Shown in pieces: positions 24,072 through 32,763 of a stretch of DNA of 64,000 nucleotides (position 1 is its first letter; the number at the start of each line of letters is the position of its first letter). The stretch covers positions 1-64,000 of the forward strand of contig CAKSEC010000006.1 in assembly GCA_934446355.1 (NCBI GenBank), written 5' to 3'. The DNA is from an uncultured Oscillospiraceae bacterium (GTDB lineage Bacteria > Bacillota > Clostridia > Oscillospirales > Ruminococcaceae). Position numbers and translations under genes: made by a program. The notes under the pieces are model-generated. The model was not told the origin of the DNA, made no database searches, and worked only from the letters and a program-made list of their open reading frames with translations.

Positions 24072-24895
24072 TTGCAAAACTCCTCCACTGCGTCAGCAAT
24101 GTGCTCTGCTTCGGGACAGGAGAAGCCCTCGACCGAGCCGTTGTCCACACGCACTGCAAGTTCAGGGTCTATCGGCAGCTTTGCAAGCACCTTTAGTCCG
24201 AACTTTTCAGCGGTTTCGTCGATATGGCTGCAGCCGAAAACGCTCAGGTGCTTTCCGCAGTCGGGACATACGGCATAACTCATATTCTCGACAAGTCCGA
24301 CTATCGGCACGTTCATCATTTCAGCCATCTTCACTGCCTTGCCGACTATCATCGAAACAAGTTCCTGCGGAGATGTTACCACGATTATGCCGCTGAGCGG
24401 TATAGACTGGAACACTGTCAGCGGAACGTCGCCAGTTCCCGGCGGCATATCCACGAACATATAATCAACGTCGCCCCACGCAACATCAGTCCAGAACTGC
24501 TTTGCAGTACCGGCGATTATAGGGCCTCTCCATATGACCGGATCGGTTTCGTCAGGAAGAAGCAGATTTACCGACATGACCTTTATTCCGGTTTCAGTAG
24601 TCACCGGAAATATGCAGGATTCGTTGCCCTCCGCCTTGCCGTGAAGCCCGAAAGCCTGAGGCACAGACGGACCGGTTATGTCTGCGTCAAGGACTGCCGA
24701 ACGATATCCGCGGCGATTCATCAGCACCGCCGACATTGAGGTCACCATGGATTTGCCTACGCCGCCCTTACCGCTGACCACGCCGATGACCTTGCGAATA
24801 TTGCTGTCCTTGTGCGGATTGGCGATCATGCTCTCCTGACTTCTTTCGGAGCAGCTTGCGGAACAGCTTCCGCAGTCGTGTGTACATTCACTCAT
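24068..24895 (-). CDS. Mrp/NBP35-type P-loop ATPase (Fe-S cluster carrier)
   Basis: The protein has 275 residues. It starts with a cysteine-rich N-terminus (CTHDCGSCSASC) as in NBP35-type members. The deviant Walker A is SGKGGVGKS, followed by LDADITGPSVPQAFG, a FVDMPPGTGD Walker B region and a CPDC pair near residue 217 that binds the bridging cluster. The family stores and delivers iron-sulfur clusters in the cytoplasm. The start ATG 24895 follows AGGGTGAAACT. It is the upstream partner of the C_GCAxxG_C_C gene with a 4-base overlap, and the pairing suggests a shared redox or metal role. Confidence 0.92.
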   Translation of the reverse strand: MSECTHDCGSCSASCSERSQESMIANPHKDSNIRKVIGVVSGKGGVGKSMVTSMSAVLMNRRGYRSAVLDADITGPSVPQAFGLHGKAEGNESCIFPVTTETGIKVMSVNLLLPDETDPVIWRGPIIAGTAKQFWTDVAWGDVDYMFVDMPPGTGDVPLTVFQSIPLSGIIVVTSPQELVSMIVGKAVKMAEMMNVPIVGLVENMSYAVCPDCGKHLSVFGCSHIDETAEKFGLKVLAKLPIDPELAVRVDNGSVEGFSCPEAEHIADAVEEFCK

Positions 24896-24932
24896 AGTTT
24901 CACCCTTCGTTTCTGGATAGATTTGAACCTGC

Positions 24933-25700
24933 TTATACAGGGAAATTTACCGCATACATCGTAAGCAGGCGGCAGCCGCACATTAGTCTTTCGGACAGGG
25001 TCGCGTAATCACGGTCAAGCCCTTTCGTATGCGCCTTTGCAGCTGGAGTGTCGTTCCAGCTTCCCATTGCGCCGAATACGTCTGCAACGTCTGCCGCAAG
25101 GTAGCATTTCAGTCTGTCTGCGGGAATCTGTGGAACAGCTGCGCCCTCTTTCAGCTTGGGGAGTTCGTCGCTTTCAAGTATAGACGAAGCCTTTCTGAAT
25201 ACCTTTGCGAAGCCGCTTTCTTCAAGCTGGTCTGCAAGCGCAGCGATATCTTTCAGGGTAGCTTCCATCAGCGAGGATTCATTGCGGTATTCGGGGTCTG
25301 ATTCGGGTGCGCCCTCAGCTATGCTCTCATGGTATACGATATTCCAGAGGTGCGCTTCGCCGTCGAACGACCATACTGGCATGAAGCGGGTGACCACGCC
25401 GTCGGAATAGCGCACGAATATCGTCACGCTGCCGCTGTTCACAAAGCCAAGTCTGCGCCTGTCTGCCTTCATGCCGAGAATGAGGAATACGCTCTTTATC
25501 CCCTCGTTCTTCAGATGAGCGAACCAGTCTGCGGGGTCCTTTGCATGGAACTGCATTGCGCCGCTCTTGGTGCGGTCGCAGAAGTTGAATGTGGTGCTTC
25601 CCTCGTATTTCAGCGGTGTGAAATCAAGCTCTGTGCCGTCCCTCATTGCCGCTCTTGCTGCCGCAACAATACGGCACGCCTGTGATACTTCTCCGTTCAT
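24933..25700 (-). CDS. Conserved hypothetical protein
   Basis: The protein has 255 residues, with no signal peptide and no membrane segment, so it is probably cytoplasmic. The start ATG 25700 follows AGGAGC. I do not recognise a domain. Visible features are an N-terminal segment LDFTPLKYEGSTTFNF, an alpha/beta-looking middle (SVFLILGMKADRRRLGFVNSGSVTIFVRY) and a C-terminal helical part containing SERLMCGCRLLTMYAVNF. It lies 12 bases after deoB and 37 bases before mrp on the same strand, so it probably belongs to the deo transcript. Confidence 0.75.
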   Translation of the reverse strand: MNGEVSQACRIVAAARAAMRDGTELDFTPLKYEGSTTFNFCDRTKSGAMQFHAKDPADWFAHLKNEGIKSVFLILGMKADRRRLGFVNSGSVTIFVRYSDGVVTRFMPVWSFDGEAHLWNIVYHESIAEGAPESDPEYRNESSLMEATLKDIAALADQLEESGFAKVFRKASSILESDELPKLKEGAAVPQIPADRLKCYLAADVADVFGAMGSWNDTPAAKAHTKGLDRDYATLSERLMCGCRLLTMYAVNFPV

Positions 25701-25712
25701 TTTTCATGCTCC

Positions 25713-26876
25713 TTATTTCAGTATTATATTTGCAAAGCTTTCGCCGTCAAGACTGCCGCTCACGCCGAGCAGGTCGAGTACGGTCGCTCCGATATCACCG
25801 AAGCAGGCTCTTGTGCCAAGGTCGGCGGGCTTTACTGCGTCGCCGCAGACAAGCACCGGTATATATTCACGTGTGTGGTCTGTTCCCGTAAATGCGGGGT
25901 CGCAGCCGTGGTCCGCCGTGATGATGAGGACGTCCTCAGGCTGCATTTTTTCAAGGAAGCCGCCAAGCCAGACGTCGAACTCATTGAGTGCCTGAGCATA
26001 TCCCGCAGCGTCGCGTCTGTGCCCGAAACTCATATCAAAATCCACCAGATTAGTGAAGCAAAGCCCATTGAAAGGTATGCTCTGAAAGCTGGAGGTTTCG
26101 TTCATGTCGCAGAAATTGCCGATATTGCGGACGTATTTCGTCAGACCCTTTCCGGCGAAAATGTCGTATATCTTGCCGATACCGATAACGTCCAGCCCCT
26201 GTCCGCTCAGGATATCCAGCATGGTAGGCTTCGGTGGGATAAGCGAGAAATCATGCCTGCGTGCCGTTCTCGTGAACGGGTATTCACCCTCGAAAGGTCT
26301 AGCAATGACCCTGCCTACCGCATTATCGCCGATGAGTATCTCACGTGCCATGCGGCAGTATTCGTACAGCGTTTCCACCGGAACGACCGATTCATGCGCA
26401 GCTATCTGGAATACGCTGTCGGCTGAAGTATACACTATCAGGCTGCCTGTGCGCATATGCTCCTCGCCGTAGTCTGCAATGACCTTTGTTCCGCTGTACG
26501 GCTTATTGCAGAGCACTCCCCTGCCTGTCGCTGCGCTGAATTTCCTTATCACATCTTCGGGGAATCCGTTGGGATAGGTCGGGAATGGCTTTTCCGACAC
26601 GATTCCGGATATCTCCCAGTGACCTGTGGTCGTGTCCTTTCCTTTTGAACGCTCCGCACATCTGAGGTATGCTCCCTCAGGCTCAGCGCAGGGCGTTCCG
26701 ACCGATACGCCGCTTATATTGAACAATCCCAGCCGCTGCAGATTCGGCACATTCAGGCTGCCTGTATTATAGCAGGAACGCAGGGTATTCGCTCCCTTGT
26801 CGCCGAAATCGGCTGCGTCGGGAAGCTCGCCCACGCCGAAGCTGTCAAGTACTATCAGGAATACACGCTTTGCCAT
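25713..26876 (-). CDS. deoB: Phosphopentomutase
   Basis: The protein has 387 residues and interconverts ribose or deoxyribose 1- and 5-phosphates in nucleoside salvage. It belongs to the alkaline-phosphatase-like family: VFLIVLDSFGVGELPDA holds the first metal ligand aspartate, DTTTGHWEISG holds the phosphorylated threonine region, and the late motifs VDFDMSFGHRRD and ITADHGCDP complete the metal site. I use ATG 26876, which sits at a sensible distance from AAGGAAA; GTG 26885 is the alternative. It starts 5 bases after deoC, its pathway partner. Confidence 0.96.
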   Translation of the reverse strand: MAKRVFLIVLDSFGVGELPDAADFGDKGANTLRSCYNTGSLNVPNLQRLGLFNISGVSVGTPCAEPEGAYLRCAERSKGKDTTTGHWEISGIVSEKPFPTYPNGFPEDVIRKFSAATGRGVLCNKPYSGTKVIADYGEEHMRTGSLIVYTSADSVFQIAAHESVVPVETLYEYCRMAREILIGDNAVGRVIARPFEGEYPFTRTARRHDFSLIPPKPTMLDILSGQGLDVIGIGKIYDIFAGKGLTKYVRNIGNFCDMNETSSFQSIPFNGLCFTNLVDFDMSFGHRRDAAGYAQALNEFDVWLGGFLEKMQPEDVLIITADHGCDPAFTGTDHTREYIPVLVCGDAVKPADLGTRACFGDIGATVLDLLGVSGSLDGESFANIILK

Positions 26877-26881
26877 ACTGC

Positions 26882-27529
26882 TCACTTTCCTTTCAATAGC
26901 TTTACTGCCGAACTTGTACCTATGCGGCTGCAGCCCGCTTCAAGGAACATTTCAAGATCCTCGCGGGTCTTTACGCCGCCTGCTGCTTTCATCTTAACGC
27001 CGCTGCCGATGTGCTCGCTGAACAGGCGGATATCTTCGATACGTGCGCCGCCTGTTCCGAAGCCGGTGGATGTCTTGATATAGTCTGCGCCGCCGCGTGT
27101 AACGCAGCCGCATAGCTTTATCTTCTCGTCATCGCTGAGATAGCAGGTTTCGATTATGACTTTAAGCAGCTTGCCTGAGCACGCCTGCTTCACTGCGGCT
27201 ATTTCGGAGGTCACGGCGTCGAAATCGCCGTTCTTCACCCAGCCGAGGTTTATCACCATGTCTATCTCGTCTGCGCCGTTTTTAACTGCGTCGGCGGCTT
27301 CAAAGCACTTTACGGCTGTGGTATTATAGCCGAGCGGAAAGCCTATCACCGTGCATATGTTAAGTGCGGGATATTTGTTTCTGACATACCCCACATATGC
27401 CGGAGGAATGCACACGCTTGCGGTTTTCAGTTCCAACGCCTCACCGCACAGGCGGTCTATTTCCTCCGCACTGCTGTCGGCTCTCAGCAATGTATGGTCA
27501 ATATGCGAAAGTATCTCACTGTTTGTCAT
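26882..27529 (-). CDS. deoC: Deoxyribose-phosphate aldolase
   Basis: The protein has 215 residues and cleaves deoxyribose 5-phosphate to glyceraldehyde 3-phosphate and acetaldehyde. The family marks are HIDHTLLRADSS at the N-terminus, VCTVIGFPLGYNTTAVKCFEA-like segment, EIDMVINLGWV, the Schiff-base lysine in DYIKTSTGFG, and GVKMKAAGGVKTREDLEMFLEAG. The start ATG 27529 follows AAAAGAGG; a TTG six codons earlier is in frame but lies at the end of the upstream gene. Together with deoB it feeds deoxyribose into glycolysis. Confidence 0.97.
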   Translation of the reverse strand: MTNSEILSHIDHTLLRADSSAEEIDRLCGEALELKTASVCIPPAYVGYVRNKYPALNICTVIGFPLGYNTTAVKCFEAADAVKNGADEIDMVINLGWVKNGDFDAVTSEIAAVKQACSGKLLKVIIETCYLSDDEKIKLCGCVTRGGADYIKTSTGFGTGGARIEDIRLFSEHIGSGVKMKAAGGVKTREDLEMFLEAGCSRIGTSSAVKLLKGK

Positions 27530-27543
27530 TGCAGCCTCTTTTC

Positions 27544-28305
27544 TCAAAAATCAAAATCGTCCTCAGGGAACTGTTTCGTTTCGGTCAGCGGGATATCGAC
27601 GCCCATTCCTGAGATCACTGTTATCTCGCTGTCGGGTGCGGCGATGACAGTCTTACCCCAGCTGAAACGGATATTCAGCGCTTTTTCGCCCACATTGCGT
27701 ATCACGCCAAGCATTTCATTATCGGTCAGCGATTCGATGCTATGGCGGATAAACTTTATATTCCCGCCGATGTAGGGACAAAATTCAACCAGATCATCAA
27801 GTGACGCAGTGTTCCTGCCCATTTCGCTGTAATAGTCAGAGATACACGTTATAAACTCACGATGACCGCCCTCGCCGCGATACAATCCCAGATTGAAATA
27901 ATAGTGTTCCCTGTCCGATAATTCAAGATACAGGCTGTTGTCGGGCAGCTTGTCGTATATTTCCTGCTGAAACCGCATTAGTTCCCGATCCATGTCAAGA
28001 TATCTCTCACGGACCCTGCCGAGTACGTCAGACAGCCCGAACTCCAGAGCGAAACGCTCAAACACACGCATGGAACTCATAGGCGCGTAACAATCGCAGG
28101 ATATTTCATCAAACGGCAGATGATATTCCGAGTTGCGGGTATATAGCAATATTTCATCGCCATTGACCTCAACGGATTCAATGAGCGAGGTGTGTATCTG
28201 CTCGCCGTCTGGGCAGTATGGGCTCGTATGCCCGTAAACTATGCCGTTTGCAAGATAGCCGCCTATACCGCTGTAGGAAATAAACCATTTTTCCAGTGTG
28301 ATCAT
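27544..28305 (-). CDS. Conserved hypothetical protein, first gene of the deo unit
   Basis: The protein has 253 residues and no signal or membrane segment. It opens MITLEKWFISYSGIGGYLANG and continues with a beta-rich N-terminal part (SVEVNGDEILLYTRNSEYHLPF) that contains SCDCYAP, then a helical middle and an acidic end. I do not recognise a family. It ends 15 bases before deoC and starts 20 bases after the GH3 gene stops, on the same strand, so it lies between sugar hydrolysis and deoxyribose use. Function cannot be stated. Confidence 0.75.
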   Translation of the reverse strand: MITLEKWFISYSGIGGYLANGIVYGHTSPYCPDGEQIHTSLIESVEVNGDEILLYTRNSEYHLPFDEISCDCYAPMSSMRVFERFALEFGLSDVLGRVRERYLDMDRELMRFQQEIYDKLPDNSLYLELSDREHYYFNLGLYRGEGGHREFITCISDYYSEMGRNTASLDDLVEFCPYIGGNIKFIRHSIESLTDNEMLGVIRNVGEKALNIRFSWGKTVIAAPDSEITVISGMGVDIPLTETKQFPEDDFDF

Positions 28306-28325
28306 TTTTTCTCCCGATCAATTGC

Positions 28326-31118
28326 TCATTTGAAGCAGAACGACCTCAGCGACAGCATTCCACCAGCTGTGCAGTTCAGCGTGAATACGCCGTCGATCGG
28401 CTCAGCGGGTGCGGTCACAGTCACAAATTCTGTCATGCTGCCGGTCGCAGGGACGCTGACCTCCGCAACGACATTTCCGTTCTCGGAAGTGGTGAACGTC
28501 AGCTTTGTCGGTGCGCCGGGATTGGACACAACGACCTCGACCGTGTGATAGCTTCGCATTCTGCAGTATTCATAGCTGATACGGCTCTGCCAGTCCTCGA
28601 TAAGTGCGTATTCCTGCTGCTGTTTGTCAGCGCAGTAGGTCACGCCGATATAGTCAAGCGCAGTGACCGCAGGCACGTGCTGTGAAAGTTCCAGACCCTC
28701 ATAGCTGCCCGCATTTATCTGTATCTCGACCGACTTGCGTATATCAGCTGAAGACGAGCCTATCATCAGCGTATATTTTCCGCTGTAAAGTTCAAAATCG
28801 TCCTTGTTGACATTCCAGAAGCTGAGGTCGTTGGTATTGAAGCTTAGCTTCACCGTGGCTCTTTCTCCACGGCGAACGAATGCCCTTGTGAATGCCTTTA
28901 GCTGCTTTTTCGGCATAGTCAGCGGCATTACCGGCGGCACTGCATAAAGCTGCACGACCTCTGCGCCGTCCATCATTCCGACATTCTCGATATCAAGCGT
29001 CACCGTCACCGTTTCACCCGCACAATAGGACAGCTTATCCGTGACCGGCGCAGTATATCTGAATGCGGTGTAGCTAAGACCGTGCCCGAACGGAAACAGC
29101 GGCTCGCCATCATAATACAGATACGTTGACCGCGTGCGGGCGATGTTGTAGTCCTCGATATCGCACAGTTCTGACGTGCTTTTATACCATGTCACCGGAC
29201 ATCTTCCAGAGGGCGAAATGTCGCCGAAAAGCGTCCTGCATACCGCAGAACCCATCGCCGGACCTGCATGACATATGTGCATGACCGTGGATATATGCCT
29301 TTCGTCAAGCTGATAGGGATAGCCGCTGACGATAAACAGAACTGCGTCGGGGTTCATTCCGAACACTGCGTCAAGATTCCTGCGCTGCTTTTCGGGTAGT
29401 TCAAGGTGCTTTCTGTCAAAATTCTCACGTGCGTTTATCATCGGGTCGTTTCCGCAGAATACAACTGTCTGGTGCGCTTCTGTTGCAAGCCTGCGGGCAC
29501 GCTCCGTGCCGTCTGAGAATAGTTCGATATAGAACACAGACCTCTCGCCTGCCCTGAGGGAAGTGGTCACGGTTATTTCTCCGTCGCTGCCGATGGTCAG
29601 GAAACGCTTCTGCCAGTTGCGGAAAACGCAGTCCCTGCCGTTTCTTTCAAGGTAGAACAGTTCCTTTACGAACCAACCGAAAGGCTGGTCGGCAGTGCAC
29701 CTTATGCCGTTGTTATCGGTCAGAAATTTGTTGTTAAAGCAGGACCTCAGCGAAACTGCGCCGTCGCCCCATTCATAAATCTCGAAAAGGCAGGTCTCAT
29801 TGATAAGCGGACAGTCGCCCCTGACGGTTCCGTCCTCTGACACCGAGAAATAGAAGCCGTTAGCTGCGTTGCGCAGTGCTATGGTATCGTTGCCGCTGTC
29901 GTAGATCAGATTCTCTCTGCCTGTTTCGGCAGTCAGCACGTCAAGTATCGTGCTGTTCTTCGGGGAAAGTCCGGTGTACCAGTCACGGAAGTTCATATCC
30001 GCATGATAGCCTATAACTGCGACCTTGCGTTCCTTTGACAGCGGGAGCACTCCCCTGCTGTTCCTGAGAAGTATCACTGATTCGTCAGCCGCTTTCTGCG
30101 CTGCGGCAAAATGCTCATCGCTGCACAAAAGCGACTCAGGATAGCTGTCGAACGGCGTTTTCTCATCAAACTCGCCAAGCAGGAATCTCGCCTTGAGCGC
30201 ACCGAAAATCGCACGGTCGATGTCCTTTTCGGAGATCATTCCCTTTTCGAGGGCGTCTGCCGCAGCAGTGCGCACTATCTCCTCGTTGTCGGTCATAATG
30301 TCTGCACCGTGGGACTTGTAAATTCTCGCAAGTGCCTCGGTGTGATTCTCGTCCTTCTGGTGGTACTGAACGTTCTGCACAAAATCAGCGCCGTCCGTTA
30401 CGGCGAACAAAAGCCCCCACTGCTCCCTGCAGTATCTCTGAAGCTCGGCTGAGCATATCTGCTCAACGCCGTTTACCTCGTTGTAGCTTGTCATAAGGCT
30501 CGCCGCCCTGCCCTCACGTACAGGCTTCTCAAATGAGCGCAGATAATACTCGTGCTTTAGTCTGGTCGGAATGCACGCATTGCAGTTGACGCGTGTGTCC
30601 TCGTTGTTGTTGGCGTAAAAATGCTTTAGCGTGGGAATGACCCGCCTGTATTTTTCGTCGCTGCCAGCCATACCCAGAGTATACGCAGCAGCCATCGCCC
30701 CGGTAAGACATGGGTCCTCGCCATAGCCCTCTTCGTTTCTGCCCCAGCGGGGGTCACGTTCAAGGTCTACTGTCGGTCCCCAGACGCACAGTGAAGCACG
30801 CCCCTTTTGAGTATAGATACGTGTTTCAACGCCCGTGACCTCGCCCATCTCACGCATGACTTCGGTGTCAAAGGTGGCTGCAAGTCCGAACGGCTCAGGG
30901 AATACCGTCGTGGGCGCTTCGCCGTTCTTGTCGTCACGGCAGACGAGCCCACGTGCGACCTCTGCGCCTATCCAGAATTCCTTTAGTCCCAGTCTTGGCA
31001 CTGCGTTCATGTGAGTGGTGAGCAGACCCAGCTTTTCATCAACAGTGAGTTCCTCCAGCAGAGCGGCAGTTCTTTCATCAAACGAAAGCGATGAGTCCTG
31101 AAATCTATAGTCAGGCAT
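28326..31118 (-). CDS. Glycoside hydrolase family 3 (beta-glucosidase type) with inserted domain
   Basis: The protein has 930 residues and no signal peptide, so it is probably cytoplasmic and cleaves imported oligosaccharides. The TIM-barrel half has WGPTVDLERDPRWGRNEEGYGEDP, the KHFYANN motif and the nucleophile region FAVTDGADF. The second half has GNDPMINARENFDRKHLELP, carrying the likely acid/base glutamate, and a C-terminal fibronectin-III-like domain (FPFGHGLSYTAFRY, DGAEVVQLY). Between about residues 412 and 545 there is an extra beta-rich insert resembling a fascin/beta-trefoil. About 150 residues after the FnIII-like domain are also extra. The start ATG 31118 follows AGGAGGGG. Substrate specificity cannot be read. 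Confidence 0.92.
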   Translation of the reverse strand: MPDYRFQDSSLSFDERTAALLEELTVDEKLGLLTTHMNAVPRLGLKEFWIGAEVARGLVCRDDKNGEAPTTVFPEPFGLAATFDTEVMREMGEVTGVETRIYTQKGRASLCVWGPTVDLERDPRWGRNEEGYGEDPCLTGAMAAAYTLGMAGSDEKYRRVIPTLKHFYANNNEDTRVNCNACIPTRLKHEYYLRSFEKPVREGRAASLMTSYNEVNGVEQICSAELQRYCREQWGLLFAVTDGADFVQNVQYHQKDENHTEALARIYKSHGADIMTDNEEIVRTAAADALEKGMISEKDIDRAIFGALKARFLLGEFDEKTPFDSYPESLLCSDEHFAAAQKAADESVILLRNSRGVLPLSKERKVAVIGYHADMNFRDWYTGLSPKNSTILDVLTAETGRENLIYDSGNDTIALRNAANGFYFSVSEDGTVRGDCPLINETCLFEIYEWGDGAVSLRSCFNNKFLTDNNGIRCTADQPFGWFVKELFYLERNGRDCVFRNWQKRFLTIGSDGEITVTTSLRAGERSVFYIELFSDGTERARRLATEAHQTVVFCGNDPMINARENFDRKHLELPEKQRRNLDAVFGMNPDAVLFIVSGYPYQLDERHISTVMHICHAGPAMGSAVCRTLFGDISPSGRCPVTWYKSTSELCDIEDYNIARTRSTYLYYDGEPLFPFGHGLSYTAFRYTAPVTDKLSYCAGETVTVTLDIENVGMMDGAEVVQLYAVPPVMPLTMPKKQLKAFTRAFVRRGERATVKLSFNTNDLSFWNVNKDDFELYSGKYTLMIGSSSADIRKSVEIQINAGSYEGLELSQHVPAVTALDYIGVTYCADKQQQEYALIEDWQSRISYEYCRMRSYHTVEVVVSNPGAPTKLTFTTSENGNVVAEVSVPATGSMTEFVTVTAPAEPIDGVFTLNCTAGGMLSLRSFCFK

Positions 31119-31157
31119 GATATCCCCTCCTGTATATTGCACTATACGGTATTGCGT

Positions 31158-31613
31158 TTATTTCTTTTCTTCCTTGACACGCTTTTTCTTGGTGACGTTT
31201 GCGTATATGAAAATATCCCTTGAACGTGTTATATTGAAGCTGTTCTTCCTTATGTAGTCGTTAGCCGTCAGCTTAGGGCGTGCCGTTTTCATTCTTGATT
31301 TCATGATAAGGCACACGATAAGTGCGATAATGATTCCGACAACAAGCGACATCAGAGCCATTTTTCCGATATCCTGCGCAGTGAAGCTTTCCTCTCCCGC
31401 AGGCGCAGGCTCGGCGGCTTCATAGGTGTATTCTGCGGTGTCGATGTCGAAATTCTCGGACATCGGCGCAAGCGTATAACCATCAGGCTGTCCCTCGTCA
31501 ACGACCATCAATGCAGTCTGCGGCTCGTAAATATACGGACTGTCCGCACAAGCGGCGGTGCTTATCGTGAAAGCAGCTGCGGCAGCTGCAACAATTGCTG
31601 TTATCCTTTTCAT
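31158..31613 (-). CDS. Secreted single-pass protein with TPM-type C-terminus but no TPM domain
   Basis: The protein has 151 residues. The start ATG 31613 follows AAGGAGGG and begins a signal peptide (MKRITAIVAAAAAAF to ACA). An acidic external segment of about 65 residues is followed by one membrane span (MALMSLVVGIIIALIVCLIM) and a basic cytoplasmic tail NDYIRKNSFNITRSRDIFIY. This membrane span and tail match the C-termini of TPM-domain proteins in Firmicutes, but the ~140-residue TPM domain itself is absent. It lies 13 bases after the zinc-ribbon gene, where a full TPM gene is often found. Confidence 0.7.
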   Translation of the reverse strand: MKRITAIVAAAAAAFTISTAACADSPYIYEPQTALMVVDEGQPDGYTLAPMSENFDIDTAEYTYEAAEPAPAGEESFTAQDIGKMALMSLVVGIIIALIVCLIMKSRMKTARPKLTANDYIRKNSFNITRSRDIFIYANVTKKKRVKEEKK

Positions 31614-31626
31614 GCTGCTGCCCTCC

Positions 31627-32688
31627 TTACAGGAAAATCTGCAGCGCAGTGCCAATTGCAGTCACTGCGGCAGTAATGCTGGCAAATATCGCCCAGAACT
31701 TTCTCCAGCTTATCGGAAGTTCGCCGACGAATCTTCCGGTCTGGGCGTTCATTGCGAATTTGTATATCTTCCCACGGTAATTCGTGCTGAGTATCCACAC
31801 GGGAAGCATTGCATAGCGTATCTTACCGGTTTCAAGGCGCATATTCGTGTTCTGCGTCGTCACCGTATCATATCCCTTTACCGTGTTCCTCAGAAGCTCC
31901 TCCATGCCGGCTTTGACGCGCTCGTTGGCACGCGGCTGAGCCTCCACTGAATCAATATTGTACTTGTCTGCAAGGAATCCCGAAAGATATGCCGACTGGA
32001 AGCGCACTCCCTCAGCCACGTCAAACGGCTCGATAGCTTCCATATAGCGGCTCTCCATCTGCTTTGAACCGTTCACCGGCACATCATCGAACATGGCGTT
32101 GCCCTCTCTGATGACCATATAATGCTCGGTCTTGGTGTAGTCGAAATCGTCAGTTGACCATTTTTTGACCTTTGTTGCGTCAAAGCGCATTTTTCCGGCA
32201 GCCTCGCAGTCGTAAAGCCAGAAAGGCACATATATACCCTTTATCTCCTCTATTCTGTGCTCGGAAACAAAAGACGGCGGCAGCAGCGGCTTACCCTTGC
32301 AGAATTTGCGCAGAGCCTCCTGTGCGTCCTCCTTGCTCTTTTTGAACGGAATGATAAGGTCTGGCTTCAGCATTCCGGAAACGTTGTTATCCAGTACGAC
32401 AGGGCTGTCGCAGTAGGGACAGCTTGTTGCGGCTGAATCGTCCTGCGCTGTTATAGTGCCGCCGCAGGAGTTGCATATGTACGTCCGCAGTCCGTCAACC
32501 TCCTCGGTGGCGGAATATTCCTCCCACGCATAGTCCTCGGTGGAGGTTTCATGCTCCTCACGCTCAAACTCTTCAAGAGTCTGCATATCGTAGGTGTTAT
32601 CACAGTAATCACATTTCATCTTCTGCTCGGCGCTGTCCCATTTGAGGGCTGCACCGCAGGCGGGGCATTTGTAATCCTTGACGCTCAT
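31627..32688 (-). CDS. TFIIB-type zinc ribbon protein with C-terminal membrane segment
   Basis: The protein has 353 residues. Two zinc ribbons are seen at the N-terminus: YKCPACGAAL with MKCDYCDNTY, and YICNSCGGTI with TSCPYCDSPV. The middle (LIIPFKKSKEDAQEALRKFC, IKGIYVPFWLYDCE) is the usual core of this Firmicute family, and the C-terminus ends in a membrane span (FWAIFASITAAVTAIGTALQIF). The start ATG 32688 follows AAAGGAAG. The family has no proven role; zinc ribbons suggest a membrane-bound scaffold. It is coupled to the shortened TPM-type gene downstream. Confidence 0.85.
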   Translation of the reverse strand: MSVKDYKCPACGAALKWDSAEQKMKCDYCDNTYDMQTLEEFEREEHETSTEDYAWEEYSATEEVDGLRTYICNSCGGTITAQDDSAATSCPYCDSPVVLDNNVSGMLKPDLIIPFKKSKEDAQEALRKFCKGKPLLPPSFVSEHRIEEIKGIYVPFWLYDCEAAGKMRFDATKVKKWSTDDFDYTKTEHYMVIREGNAMFDDVPVNGSKQMESRYMEAIEPFDVAEGVRFQSAYLSGFLADKYNIDSVEAQPRANERVKAGMEELLRNTVKGYDTVTTQNTNMRLETGKIRYAMLPVWILSTNYRGKIYKFAMNAQTGRFVGELPISWRKFWAIFASITAAVTAIGTALQIFL

Positions 32689-32763
32689 TTTATCTTCCTT
32701 TCTGCAGAATGTCTGCAATTTAACTATAGGCGTAATCGCACGACAATAAAAATGAGGTGCTGC

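Noticed and set aside
31143..31157. Terminator between the GH3 and TPM-like genes
   Set aside because: No stem with a T-run could be built in the short gap; co-transcription is possible.
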